Shown here: piece after piece, positions 21,653 to 30,448 of the stretch
Layout of the letters: each line of letters starts with the position of its first letter
Position numbering within the stretch: position 1 is the first letter of the stretch
Assembly (NCBI RefSeq): GCF_008638365.1
Contig: NZ_ML703343.1
Coordinates: forward strand, 8,604 to 62,426
From: Nocardiopsis quinghaiensis
Lineage (GTDB): Bacteria; Actinomycetota; Actinomycetes; Streptosporangiales; Streptosporangiaceae
DNA: 53,823 nucleotides
Reading direction: 5' to 3'
Program-made: the position numbers and the translations under genes
The notes under the pieces: generated by a model
Databases searched by the model: none
Seen by the model: the letters and a program-made list of their open reading frames with translations, nothing else
Told to the model about the DNA's origin: nothing

Positions 21653-22933
21653 TCAGGTGCGGGGTCCCCGCCCGCTGAGGGCGAGCGGGAGGACGGCCAG
21701 CAGGGCCACGGCCGTGACCGCGAAGGCGGGACCGTAGCCGAACAGCTGGATCAGCAGGCCCAGGGTTATCGCTCCGGCACCCGAGCCCGCGTCGTAGCCG
21801 ATGTTCCACACCGCGCTGGCCCGGCCGTATCCCGCCGGACCGGCGCGGTTGAGCATGAGGGTGACGGTCTCGTTCTGGACCGCTCCGAAGCCGAGGCCGA
21901 ACACCGCCGTTCCGAGGAGCACCAGTAGCGCCGTCCACGCCCCCGGATCGGTCCCCTCTCCTCCGTGCGACCACAGGGCGGCGGTGACCAGGGCCATGCC
22001 GAGGGCCGCGCCGGCCGTGCCCGGCAGCAGCAGGAGGGTGCGCCGGTGGCGGTCGTGCAGCATCCCGGCGGTCCAGCGGCCCACCACGACCGCCAGTGCG
22101 TAGGCGGCCAGGGCACCTCCCACCAGCCACGCCGCCTGTTCCAGGGGGATGGCCAGGAAGGTGATGACCGCACCGGCCGACGACGCGGTCAGCAGCATGA
22201 GCACCAGCGGCGCGGCCAGCGCCAGCAGTGGCGAGGGCGCCGGTGACGCTCCGTGGACGCTCGCGGCCGACCGGTCCACGCCGCGCAGCGCCGGGCGGTT
22301 GCGCCCGCCGTCGGCGAACCAGATGCCCCAGGACAGGACCGCGCCCAGCACCGAGCACAGGCCGGTGATCCAGAACGCGGTGTCGAAACCGATGTGGAGG
22401 GCCAGCGCCACCCCGCCGGGCAGGATGAGCACCTGGGGCAGGCCGACCGCCAGTCCGTAGTAGCCGGTGGCCCGGCCCACCTGGCGGTGGGGGACCAGGC
22501 GTGCGGCGAGCACCGTCCCGGCGACGCTGACCATGCCGAAGCCGACACCGCGCACCGCCGAGACGGCCACGAGGGGCCCCAGGTCGGTGGTCAGGGCGAA
22601 CAGCGGGGCGGGCAGTCCCAGGATCAGGGATCCGACCGGGAACGCCCACCGGTAGCCGCCCCTCTCCAGCAGCCAGGGCATGGCGAGTTGGGTGAGCACG
22701 GTGGTGAGCATGAACGCGGCCGTGGTGCTCCCGGCGCCGAACTCGCCCGCGCCGCCGCGGGTGGCCCACAGCGGAACCAGCGGGAGGACGGCGGCGAAAC
22801 CGCACAGTCCGATCGCCGTGGCCGCGATGAGCAGGGCGAAGCCCCTGCCGCGCAGCCCGGGCAGAGCCTCGTCCTCGGACGTGGCGGACCGTGCCCCGTC
22901 ATCCCCCGAGGCGGACGAACCAGATCGGATCAT
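21653..22933 (-). CDS. Major facilitator superfamily transporter
   Basis: A 426-residue protein with about 12 hydrophobic segments, from GFALLIAATAIGLCGFAAVLP near residue 31 to the last, AFAVTAVALLAVLPLALSG. The loop between helices 2 and 3 has WLLERGGYRWAFPVGS in place of the strict GxxxDRxGRR motif. The centre contains a Gly/Ser-rich cytoplasmic loop (around 190-205). It looks like a proton-driven drug or metabolite exporter; the substrate is unknown. No regulator is adjacent. It converges with the secreted hydrolase gene. Confidence 0.88.
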   Translation of the reverse strand: MIRSGSSASGDDGARSATSEDEALPGLRGRGFALLIAATAIGLCGFAAVLPLVPLWATRGGAGEFGAGSTTAAFMLTTVLTQLAMPWLLERGGYRWAFPVGSLILGLPAPLFALTTDLGPLVAVSAVRGVGFGMVSVAGTVLAARLVPHRQVGRATGYYGLAVGLPQVLILPGGVALALHIGFDTAFWITGLCSVLGAVLSWGIWFADGGRNRPALRGVDRSAASVHGASPAPSPLLALAAPLVLMLLTASSAGAVITFLAIPLEQAAWLVGGALAAYALAVVVGRWTAGMLHDRHRRTLLLLPGTAGAALGMALVTAALWSHGGEGTDPGAWTALLVLLGTAVFGLGFGAVQNETVTLMLNRAGPAGYGRASAVWNIGYDAGSGAGAITLGLLIQLFGYGPAFAVTAVALLAVLPLALSGRGPRT

Positions 22934-23015
22934 CCGTCCTTTCTAGCCGACACGCGTATACCTGTCGAAGCCGTGCGTATCCGGACCCCGGGCGCGTCGG
23001 GACGCGCCTGACAGC

Positions 23016-23076
23016 GATGATCTTGCCCGTAGCGGCGGTGTCGGCGGTCGAGCACGCCGGTACGGGCAAGATCATC
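23016..23076. terminator. Perfect 16-bp inverted repeat, probable terminator or mobile palindrome
   Basis: GATGATCTTGCCCGTA at 23016-23031 pairs perfectly with TACGGGCAAGATCATC at 23061-23076 around a 29-base GC-rich spacer that can itself fold. It lies 18 bp after the stop of the alpha/beta hydrolase, upstream of the MFS gene. The arms are AT-richer and longer than a usual terminator here, and there is no T-run. Confidence 0.7.
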
Positions 23077-23093
23077 CGGTTTCCGGGCACGCG

Positions 23094-23885
23094 CTAGCCC
23101 TCCTCCGGACCGGTCCTCTCCGCGAGCCAGTCCCGGATGCGTACGGCCAGTCCGGGTGTGACGGCGCGTTCGGCGTGCCCCATCCCCGGGACGATCCACA
23201 GGTCGCGGGGTTCCCGGGCGGCGTCGTGGATCGCGGTGGCGTGGGAGACCGGAAAGTAGGTGTCGGCGTCCCCGTGCACGACCAGCAGGGGTGTCGGGGA
23301 GATCTCCCCCGCGACCTCGCGCGGTTCGGCGGGCCTGGGATCCCACTCCTGGTCGATGACCCGGACCTTGCGGAAGCTGCGCAGGAGGAAGCGGCCCACG
23401 CTGCCTCCGATCCCGAGGTGGAGCAGGCGCATGCGGCGCGTGCCCTTGTAGTACCAACGGCTCGGGCCGCTGACCGAGACCACCGCGGCCGTCCCGCCGT
23501 AGATGGCGGCGTGCCGGACCGCGACGGCGGCGCCCATCGAGAAGCCCACGACGGAGACGGAGGTGTAGCCGAGTTCGCGCAGGCGGACGACGACCGCCTC
23601 CAGGTCGTGGATCTCCGAGTTGCCCACGGTGCTGAGCCCGCCGGAGCCGTGGTGGCCGCGGAAGTCGAAGGTCATCACGTCGCCGACGGGCAGCAGCGCC
23701 TCGGCGACGGCGCGGGTGTTCGGGTTGCGGTAGGTGCCGGTGAACCCGTTGGCGAGGACCACGGCGGTGGTGCGGGGTTCGGCACCGCGCAGGAGTACGG
23801 CGTCGATATCGACACCGTCGGAGGTGGTCAGCCGGTAACGGTCTTCCGGGGGCTGGGAGAGCGGGTGGTCAATGGCGTCGGACAC
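23094..23885 (-). CDS. Alpha/beta hydrolase
   Basis: A 263-residue protein with the fold's landmarks in order: the oxyanion strand VVLANGFTGTYRNPN near 42-56, a DFRGHHGSGG turn, the nucleophile elbow GFSMGA with Ser116, a LLVVHGDADTYFPV strand offering the acid residue at about 206-208, and MGHAERA with His237. All members of the triad are thus present. The substrate may be an ester or lactone and cannot be named. It ends 18 bp before the large inverted repeat, and the CPBP gene on the same strand ends 17 bp upstream, so the two likely form a short operon. Confidence 0.9.
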   Translation of the reverse strand: MSDAIDHPLSQPPEDRYRLTTSDGVDIDAVLLRGAEPRTTAVVLANGFTGTYRNPNTRAVAEALLPVGDVMTFDFRGHHGSGGLSTVGNSEIHDLEAVVVRLRELGYTSVSVVGFSMGAAVAVRHAAIYGGTAAVVSVSGPSRWYYKGTRRMRLLHLGIGGSVGRFLLRSFRKVRVIDQEWDPRPAEPREVAGEISPTPLLVVHGDADTYFPVSHATAIHDAAREPRDLWIVPGMGHAERAVTPGLAVRIRDWLAERTGPEEG

Positions 23886-23902
23886 CCCACCATCGTGCCC
23901 GA

Positions 23903-24934
23903 TCAGTCGCGGGGGCCGAATCCCGGCCCCGCCGTGTACCCCTCGTCACCGTACGCGTGCCCGGCCTCCTCGTGCCCGGCCTCGTACCCGTCGGTCCCGT
24001 ACTCGGCCTCGTCGTACCCGTACTCGTCGGTCCCGTACTCGTCGTAGCCCTGGTCCCAGGCCTCCCGGACGGCGGCGGGAGGAAAGACCAGAGAGCGCAG
24101 GTCGAGCGCCACGTGGACGAGGATCGGCACCCAGATGCTTCCGGTGCCCAGGTAGAGGACGGTGAACAGGGTGCCCGACGCGCCGGCGCTGACCAGCCCC
24201 CACCAGCCCTGGTAGAGGTGCGCGACGGAGAACAGCGCCACCGACAGCACGGCGGTGATCCACAGCGGCACGCCCATCCCCGCCAGCAGGACGATGAACA
24301 GCCCCCGGTAGAGCAGTTCCCCGAACACGCCCCCGGTGACGGCCACCCCGGCGGCCAGCGCCCGCTCGACGGTGCCGCGCGGTACGAGCAGGCCTCGCTC
24401 GCGTTCGGGTTCGGGCAGGGAGACGGGTGTGGCGGCGGCGCGCCTCCCCCGGTGGCCGGGGGAGCGCCTGCCGCGTGTGCCGTGTTCCGCGAGCTCCTCG
24501 GGCTCCTCGGGGTTTCGGCCCCTCCTGCCGCCGCCCCGGCCCCCGCCCCGGTTCCGGCCCGCGCCGAGCAGGGGCAGCTTCTCCGGCAGTCCGTTGACCA
24601 GTACCCACAGCACCGCCAGGGCCAGCAGTCCGCCGGCGGCGCCTCCTGCGACCGGTCCCCAGGCATGGGGCGCGCGCAGGCCCAGGTCGGCCGCGGCGAG
24701 GTTCGGCGAGAGCAGCAGCACCCCGAGGACCGCCAGGCCCCACAGCACGTGGATTCCCATCGTGACGGCGTGCACCAGCGTGAGGGCTCGCGCGTCGCCG
24801 TCGCGTCTACGGGACAGCCAGGCGAAAGCCCTTCTTCCGAGGAAGGGCTCGCCGACCGCGGCGAAGAGGAGCAGCAGGACCGTCAGAACGGTTCCGGCGA
24901 AGCTGAACTGGGGGAGGGATTCCGACCATGGCAC
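23903..24934 (-). CDS. CPBP-family intramembrane metalloprotease-like protein
   Basis: A 343-residue membrane protein with helices at about 12-30, 52-75, 90-112, 200-225 and further to 285. The C-terminal CPBP region shows FGELLYRGLFIVLLAG, then ALFSVAHLYQGWWG and PILVHVALDL. These correspond to motifs EExxxR, FxxxH and HxxxN/D. The first glutamate of the pair is a glycine here, which casts doubt on protease activity. A long Gly/Arg/Glu-rich cytoplasmic loop (about 125-185) splits the protein, and the last 50 residues are a Tyr/Asp/Glu/Gly repeat tail (YDEYGTDEYGYDEAEYGT). It is probably co-transcribed with the alpha/beta hydrolase. Confidence 0.82.
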   Translation of the reverse strand: MPWSESLPQFSFAGTVLTVLLLLFAAVGEPFLGRRAFAWLSRRRDGDARALTLVHAVTMGIHVLWGLAVLGVLLLSPNLAAADLGLRAPHAWGPVAGGAAGGLLALAVLWVLVNGLPEKLPLLGAGRNRGGGRGGGRRGRNPEEPEELAEHGTRGRRSPGHRGRRAAATPVSLPEPERERGLLVPRGTVERALAAGVAVTGGVFGELLYRGLFIVLLAGMGVPLWITAVLSVALFSVAHLYQGWWGLVSAGASGTLFTVLYLGTGSIWVPILVHVALDLRSLVFPPAAVREAWDQGYDEYGTDEYGYDEAEYGTDGYEAGHEEAGHAYGDEGYTAGPGFGPRD

Positions 24935-25111
24935 GGAGCAATAGTAGAGGTCCGAAACGAGTCATAGCGCACATGCCGGATTTCGGACCTGGCCACCTCT
25001 TGCCGTGCGGCCCGCGAAGGGTGACCGTGGAAGTGTCACAGGTCACACCACGGGCGGTGACGCCCGGCCCGCGTGACCACCGCTCGGACCCCGAAGGGCT
25101 GGGTAGCAGGG

Positions 25112-27268
25112 ATGGTAGACCGAGCCGTAGACGTACCGGGGGCCGACAGGCCCCAGAACATCCGCAACATCGCGCTGGTCGGTCCGTCCGGTGCCGGGAA
25201 GACGAGCCTGGTCGAGGCGCTGCTCCTGGCCGCCGGGGAGATCGGGCGCCCCGGCAGCGTGGAGGAGGGCACGACCGTCAGCGACCATGACGAGGTCGAG
25301 GTCCGGCAGAGGCGTTCGGTCCGCCTCACCGTCAACCCGGTCATGGTCGGCGACGTGAAGGTCAACCTGCTGGACACCCCCGGATACGCCGACTTCATCG
25401 GGGCCATGCGCGCCGGACTGCGCGGCGCCGACGCCGCCCTGTTCGTCGTCTCCGCCCTGGACGGCGTGGACGGCCGCACCCGCGTGCTGTGGGAGGAGTG
25501 CGCCGCCCTGGGCATGCCCCGGGCGGTCGCCGTCACCAGGATCGACCACCCGCGCGCGGACTACGACGAGGTGGTCGCCCAGTGCCAGGAGGCGTTCGGG
25601 CCCGGCGTCCATCCCGCCTACGTCCCCGCCGTGGAGGGCACGGGGGACGGTCGCCGTGTGGTCGGCGTGTGGGGGCTGGTCTCCGAGCGCTACTACGACT
25701 ACTCCGAGGGGGACGGCGCCCCCGCTCCTCGCTCCGCGCCGGACTGGCTGCGTGAGGCGGCGGGCCCGCTCCGGGAGACCCTCGTCGAGGAGGTCATCAC
25801 CGAGAGCGAGGACGAGGTCCTCATGGAGCGCTACATGCAGGGTGGTGAACTCGACCTGGACCTGCTCATCGCCGACCTGAAACTGGCCGTGGCGGCGGGC
25901 GGCTTCCACCCGGTCCTGGCCACCGGCCCCGTCCGGGGCGTGGGCGTGCGCGAACTGCTGCGTGAACTGCCGCTGTCGTGCCCGGATCCGACGCGCCGCC
26001 CGTTCCCGCCGGTGGCCACGCCCGACGGGAAACCGGTGCGGGACGTGTCGTGCGACCCGGACGGCCCGCTCGTGGCGGAGGTCCTCAGCACCACCAGCGA
26101 TCCGTACGTGGGCCGGATGAGCCTGGTGCGCGTCTTCTCCGGGACGCTGCGCCCCGACACCCGCGTCCACCTGCACGGGCACGGCGTGTCCTGCGGACTG
26201 ACCGGATCGGACGAACTGGACCGCATCGGCAACGACGAGCGCGTGGGGCCGCTGTCCGTGCCGCTGGGACGTGGGATCCGCCCGGTGGGCCGGGTGGTCG
26301 CCGGTGACCTGTGCCTGGTGGCGAAGCTGCCGGACGCCCGTACCGGCGACACCCTCTCCGATCCGGACCGGCCGCTGCGGGTGGTGCCGTGGCGCTTCCC
26401 GCAGCCGCTGCTGCCGGTGTCGCTGGCCGCCGCCTCCCCCGGGGACGAGGACAGGTTGCCGCAGGCGGTGGCCCGGCTGGTGGCGGAGGACCCGTCGCTG
26501 CGGGTGGAGGTGAACCCCGAGACCCGCCAGATGGTGCTGTGGAGCCTGGGTGAGGCGCACCTGGACGCCGCGCTGGACCGGTTGGAGCACCGCTACGGGG
26601 TACGGGTGGAGACCGGCCAGGTGCGTGTGCCGCTCCGGGAGACCTTCGCGGTTCCGGCACAGGGCATGGGGCGCAACGTCAAGCAGAGCGGCGGGCACGG
26701 CGAGTTCGGCGTCTGCCGGATCCGGGTGGAGCCGCTGGAGCCGGGTGCGGGCCTGGAGTTCGTCGACGAGATCACGGGCGGGGTCGTGCCACGCCAGTTC
26801 GTCCCGTCGGTGGAGAAGGGCGTGCGCGCCCAGATGGTGGACGGTGTGGACTCCGGGTACCCGCTGGTGGACATCCGGGTGACGCTCTACGACGGCAAGG
26901 CGCACTCGGTGGACTCCTCGGACATGGCCTTCCAGAAGGCGGGCCGCCTGGCGCTGAGGGACGCGGCGTCGGCCGGGAGGCTGGCGGTGCTGGAACCGGT
27001 GGACGAGGTGTCCGTGGAGGTGGACGACACCTACCTGGGCGCGGTGATGAGCGACCTGTCGGCCCGACGCGGCCGGGTGGTGGGGACCGAGGCGGCCGAC
27101 GGCGGACGGGCGGTGGTGCACGCGGAGGTGCCGGAGCTGGAGATCACCCGGTACGCCGTGGAACTGCGGTCGGTCTCGCACGGCACGGGGGTGTTCACCC
27201 GCGCCTACCTGCGCCATGAGCCGCTGCCCCGGCAGGTCGCCCACAGGCTGCCCGTCCCGGGGGGCTAG
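25112..27268 (+). CDS. Elongation factor G-like protein (EF-G2)
   Basis: Starting at ATG 25112 gives 718 residues, near the usual EF-G2 length; an upstream GTG at 25073 lacks a ribosome-binding site. The GTPase domain has P-loop GPSGAGKTS (24-32), the G3 motif LLDTPGYADF, and TRID in place of the canonical NKxD. Domain II follows (DPYVGRMSLVRVFSGTLRP), and the C-terminal EF-G domains include QSGGHGEFGVCRI and VDIRVTLYDGKAHSVDSSDM. EF-G2 proteins of actinobacteria bind the ribosome but do not replace FusA, and the relaxed G4 motif fits that group. It is monocistronic, with no other translation gene next to it. Confidence 0.92.
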   Translation: MVDRAVDVPGADRPQNIRNIALVGPSGAGKTSLVEALLLAAGEIGRPGSVEEGTTVSDHDEVEVRQRRSVRLTVNPVMVGDVKVNLLDTPGYADFIGAMRAGLRGADAALFVVSALDGVDGRTRVLWEECAALGMPRAVAVTRIDHPRADYDEVVAQCQEAFGPGVHPAYVPAVEGTGDGRRVVGVWGLVSERYYDYSEGDGAPAPRSAPDWLREAAGPLRETLVEEVITESEDEVLMERYMQGGELDLDLLIADLKLAVAAGGFHPVLATGPVRGVGVRELLRELPLSCPDPTRRPFPPVATPDGKPVRDVSCDPDGPLVAEVLSTTSDPYVGRMSLVRVFSGTLRPDTRVHLHGHGVSCGLTGSDELDRIGNDERVGPLSVPLGRGIRPVGRVVAGDLCLVAKLPDARTGDTLSDPDRPLRVVPWRFPQPLLPVSLAAASPGDEDRLPQAVARLVAEDPSLRVEVNPETRQMVLWSLGEAHLDAALDRLEHRYGVRVETGQVRVPLRETFAVPAQGMGRNVKQSGGHGEFGVCRIRVEPLEPGAGLEFVDEITGGVVPRQFVPSVEKGVRAQMVDGVDSGYPLVDIRVTLYDGKAHSVDSSDMAFQKAGRLALRDAASAGRLAVLEPVDEVSVEVDDTYLGAVMSDLSARRGRVVGTEAADGGRAVVHAEVPELEITRYAVELRSVSHGTGVFTRAYLRHEPLPRQVAHRLPVPGG

Positions 27269-27304
27269 ACAGGGCCGGAGTGCCAGGGCGGGGCCGGAGG
27301 GCGC

Positions 27305-28108
27305 TCACAGGACGCGGCCCGGCCTGCTGCGGTCGGCGAGGGCGGCGAACCGGAACGTGTTCACCGGATGGCTGGACAGGAGGTTGACCAGCAGCACGAA
27401 GAAGTCGGTGTCGGTGTGGGCGCGCGCGGCGATGTCGTCGAAGTCCACGGACTGGTACAGGTACTTGCCCGCCGCGAGCACCCGGAGGCCCTGCACACCC
27501 TCGGGGCAGAACGCGTGGGCGTGGTTGTCGGCCGTGTACTCCTGCGCTCGGCTCAGGGTGGTGCCCACACCGGGGATCACGTTCGCCACCGAGACGCCGA
27601 ACTGCCGCCAGAACGACGTGTGCCCGGCGGCGATGTGCCCGACCTCGTGGCCGATCACGAACCGCAGCGCGTCGGGGTCGGCCAGACGCCCGCCCACCTC
27701 GAACAGGTCGCTGTTGACGGTCACGTAGCGGCGGAAGCCGTGCCCTGAGGCGAACGCGTTGAGCACGCCGTTGCCCAGCACGATGTAGGCCTCGGGCACG
27801 TGGCGCATGCCGAAGGCGGCGGCGGCCTCGGCCACCATCCGGTGCGCCTCGGGGAACTGCTCCTCGGTGATGCGCACCCCGTTGACGCGCTGGCGCGCGT
27901 ACAGCTGCCCGCGCACGAAGTACACGAGCACGGGGATGCTGAGCAACAGCAGCGGTTCGTTCGGGTCACCGGAGTAGGCGCGGCTGAGCGCGCCCGTCAC
28001 GGCGAACAGGGTCACCCCCACGCACGTGACGAGGAGGGGGATCTCCCGGGGGTGGCGCAGCGACCTACGCAGGCGGCGATCACCCCACCGCCACGGGACC
28101 ACCCCCAT
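27305..28108 (-). CDS. M48-family membrane zinc metalloprotease
   Basis: The 267-residue protein has two N-terminal hydrophobic helices (about 24-42 and 52-66) and the zinc motif HEVGH at 154-158 in VIGHEVGHIAAGHTSFW. The third ligand is the Glu of RAQEYTADNHA near residue 200. The order fits HtpX/Oma1-like M48 peptidases. It begins seven bases after the stop of the M20 gene on the same strand, so they form an operon. It probably takes part in membrane protein quality control. The start could also be a GTG three codons in. Confidence 0.9.
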   Translation of the reverse strand: MGVVPWRWGDRRLRRSLRHPREIPLLVTCVGVTLFAVTGALSRAYSGDPNEPLLLLSIPVLVYFVRGQLYARQRVNGVRITEEQFPEAHRMVAEAAAAFGMRHVPEAYIVLGNGVLNAFASGHGFRRYVTVNSDLFEVGGRLADPDALRFVIGHEVGHIAAGHTSFWRQFGVSVANVIPGVGTTLSRAQEYTADNHAHAFCPEGVQGLRVLAAGKYLYQSVDFDDIAARAHTDTDFFVLLVNLLSSHPVNTFRFAALADRSRPGRVL

Positions 28109-28114
28109 CCGCGG

Positions 28115-30076
28115 TCAGCGGCGGTGGTCGTAGTCGGGTTGGTCGTCGTCGGGCCCGGAGGGCGGCGGCGCGTCGTGGGCACCGCCCCGCGGCGGCGGAC
28201 CGCCGTAGGCCGGGCCCGAGGGCGGACCCTGCGGCGGACGCAGCCCCTGCGGAAGGTCGTCGTCCTCGTCCATCAGCGAGGCCATGTCGGCGGACAGCGT
28301 GGACTCCTCGGCCTTGTCGCCGTGCCACTCCCCGCGGAGCTCCTCGTCCTGGGATCCCATCACCGCGTCCATGTCGGCCTCGTGGGTGGACCTGGCCCGG
28401 TCCTCCCCCGGGTCCCCCCAGGAGGAGGACAGGTAGGCGCTGTCGTAGGCGTCGTTGGACTCGTGGTGGGACTCGGACGGGCCGGTCACCGGAGAACCGG
28501 ACGGCGGCGGGCCGAGCGGGTCCGAGAGCGGATCGGCGAACGGGTCGTCCTGCGACGCGGGCGCGCTGAACGGGGCACCGCTCGGCGGATCGACCGGATC
28601 GACCGGATCGCCCGTGGTCGCGTACGGGTTCGCGTGGTCCTCGGGCGCGGGCCCCGGGAACGCCATGCCCACGGGGGCCCCGAGAGACTCGGGCGCACCG
28701 TCATGCCGGCGGCCCAGGTAGGACAGCGCGGCGACGGTGATCGCGGCGAGCCCGGCGCGCAGGGTCGGCTCCCGGGCGGGCGCGAAGAACGGCGAGTGGT
28801 TGCTGGGGACGTTGCCCATCTTCTCGTACGGGGTGTCGCCGGGTGCGGACTCCCACACGTCGTGCGGGGTGGCGCCGACAAACCAGAGCACGTACGGGAT
28901 GGGCTGCGGGTCGTCGGGCAGTCCGAAGTAGCTGAAGTCCTCGGTCGCCGGGGAGGGGTCGGGCAGGTGGATGACGTAGTCGTCGCCGAAGTAGGCGTGG
29001 TGCGCGGCGGCCACGTCAGCGGTGCTCTGGGCGTCGTTGAGGGTGACACCGGCGTCCTGGAAGCGTTCGACGTCGGGCTCGCGGGTGGCTCCGGAGGCGG
29101 CGGCCTCGGCGCGCACGACCCGTTCGATGGCGGCCTCCAGCTGCGCGGAGACGTTGTCGTTCAGGGCCCGGGTGTTGATCTCCAGGTATGCCTCGTCGGG
29201 GATGATGTTGGCCTTCGTCCCGGCCTGGATCCTGCCGACGGTGAGCACGGCCATCTCGCTCGGGCTGACCTCGCGGGAGACCACGCCCTGCAGGCGGGTG
29301 ACGATGTTCGCGGCGATGAGCACCGGGTCCACGGTCGTGTTCGGCTGTGAGGCGTGGCCGCCCTCCCCGTACACGCGTACGCGGTAGGAGCTGGAGGCGC
29401 CCAGGATGATCCCTGCGCGGTGGGAGATCAGCCCGGCGGGCTGCGGGCCCAGGTGCTGGCCGAGGATGACGTCGGGTCGGCCGAACCGGTCGAACAGCCC
29501 GTCCTCCAGCATGGCCTGCGCGCCGTCGAGGGTCTCCTCGCCCGGCTGGGCGACGATCATCACGGTCCCGGACCACTCGTCGCGTGTCTCCGAGAGCAGG
29601 TCGGCCGCCCCCACCAGGCAGGCGGTGTGGGCGTCGTGCCCGCACGCGTGCATGACGGGCACCTCGACACCGTCGTCGACGGCACGGGTGGTGCTGGCGT
29701 AGGGCAGTCCGGTCTTCTCCTCCAGGGGCAGCGCGTCCATGTCGGCGCGCAGCATCACCGTGGGACCGGGCCCGTTGCGCAGGACACCGACGACCCCGGT
29801 CCCGCCCACACCCTTGTGGACCTCGTAGCCGGTCCGGGTGAGCCACTCGGCCACACCGCTGGCCGTACGGTGCTCGGCGTGGGAGAGCTCGGGGTTCTTG
29901 TGCAGGTCGACGTAGAACCCCTCCACGAGCGGGAAGAGCTCGTCCAGGAGTCGCATGACCACGTTCCCGTGCTGAGCGGCACGGTTGGGGTCCACCGCGT
30001 GCGGCACGGCTTTCACCGCCTTCTTCCGTATCTCGGCTGTGTCGGAGCTGCCCAGCGGGCACCCGTCTGACGGCAC
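28115..30076 (-). CDS. M20-family amidohydrolase with a long disordered C-terminal extension
   Basis: The catalytic part (about residues 30-455) is a typical M20D amidohydrolase: YVDLHKNPELSHAEHRTA, the metal segment MHACGHDAHTACLVGAA, VMIVAQPGEETLDGAQAM, and VLTVGRIQAGTKANIIPDEA. Enzymes of this family hydrolyse N-acyl or indole-acetyl amino acids and similar amides with two metal ions. After about 455 the protein carries nearly 200 extra residues rich in Pro, Asp, Gly and Ser (for instance DDPFADPLSDPLGPPPSGS), ending with DDDQPDYDHRR; this is not part of the family. The start is uncertain: GTG 30076 keeps the full frame, while GTG 30016 has GGAAG suitably placed. It is co-transcribed with the M48 gene. 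Confidence 0.88.
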   Translation of the reverse strand: MPSDGCPLGSSDTAEIRKKAVKAVPHAVDPNRAAQHGNVVMRLLDELFPLVEGFYVDLHKNPELSHAEHRTASGVAEWLTRTGYEVHKGVGGTGVVGVLRNGPGPTVMLRADMDALPLEEKTGLPYASTTRAVDDGVEVPVMHACGHDAHTACLVGAADLLSETRDEWSGTVMIVAQPGEETLDGAQAMLEDGLFDRFGRPDVILGQHLGPQPAGLISHRAGIILGASSSYRVRVYGEGGHASQPNTTVDPVLIAANIVTRLQGVVSREVSPSEMAVLTVGRIQAGTKANIIPDEAYLEINTRALNDNVSAQLEAAIERVVRAEAAASGATREPDVERFQDAGVTLNDAQSTADVAAAHHAYFGDDYVIHLPDPSPATEDFSYFGLPDDPQPIPYVLWFVGATPHDVWESAPGDTPYEKMGNVPSNHSPFFAPAREPTLRAGLAAITVAALSYLGRRHDGAPESLGAPVGMAFPGPAPEDHANPYATTGDPVDPVDPPSGAPFSAPASQDDPFADPLSDPLGPPPSGSPVTGPSESHHESNDAYDSAYLSSSWGDPGEDRARSTHEADMDAVMGSQDEELRGEWHGDKAEESTLSADMASLMDEDDDLPQGLRPPQGPPSGPAYGGPPPRGGAHDAPPPSGPDDDQPDYDHRR

Positions 30077-30448
30077 AGCCTATCGGCGCGCCCTTCACGG
30101 GCACACACTGGCACGTTCACCCACGGTGCGCCGCGGTGTGACGCATGGGTTAGGGTCTGCACACGGAAAGCGATTCCCTGCCGAGCCGCTCATGTCACAC
30201 GCGCCTCGCGCACCCCGGCTCCGCTCCGGGTGAGGAAGGACTCCGGCGACTTTCCACCAAATACGGCAGAACCGCTGGCATCCCTTGCTACATCACAGTA
30301 AGGTAACGCAGCACATGTTCACCTGTCCGAACCCATGGTGCTCCCCTCGCGCGCCACGCGGCACCATCCCGCACGTGTGCCTGTCCAGCGCACACGGCCT
30401 GGAAGAACACGTACACGCCCCAGAAGCCGAAGACCTCGGAGTCCACTC
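30077..30448. other. Divergent promoter region between the M20 and acyltransferase genes
   Basis: No convincing coding frame. The stretch at 30240-30330 is AT-richer and should contain the plus-strand promoter for the acyltransferase, and the left part should hold the minus-strand promoter of the peptidase operon. A GC-rich CCGGCTCCGCTCCGG hairpin near 30215 is the only small structure I noticed. No operator could be assigned. Confidence 0.5.

Noticed and set aside
25043..27244. 733-codon minus-strand frame opposite the EF-G2 gene
   Set aside because: Same reason: antisense shadow of a strongly conserved GTPase.
27350..27366. Another AACGTGTTC palindrome resembling the glycan-locus operators
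   Set aside because: It lies within the coding sequence of the M48 peptidase and does not fit the outer T and A positions; probably chance.
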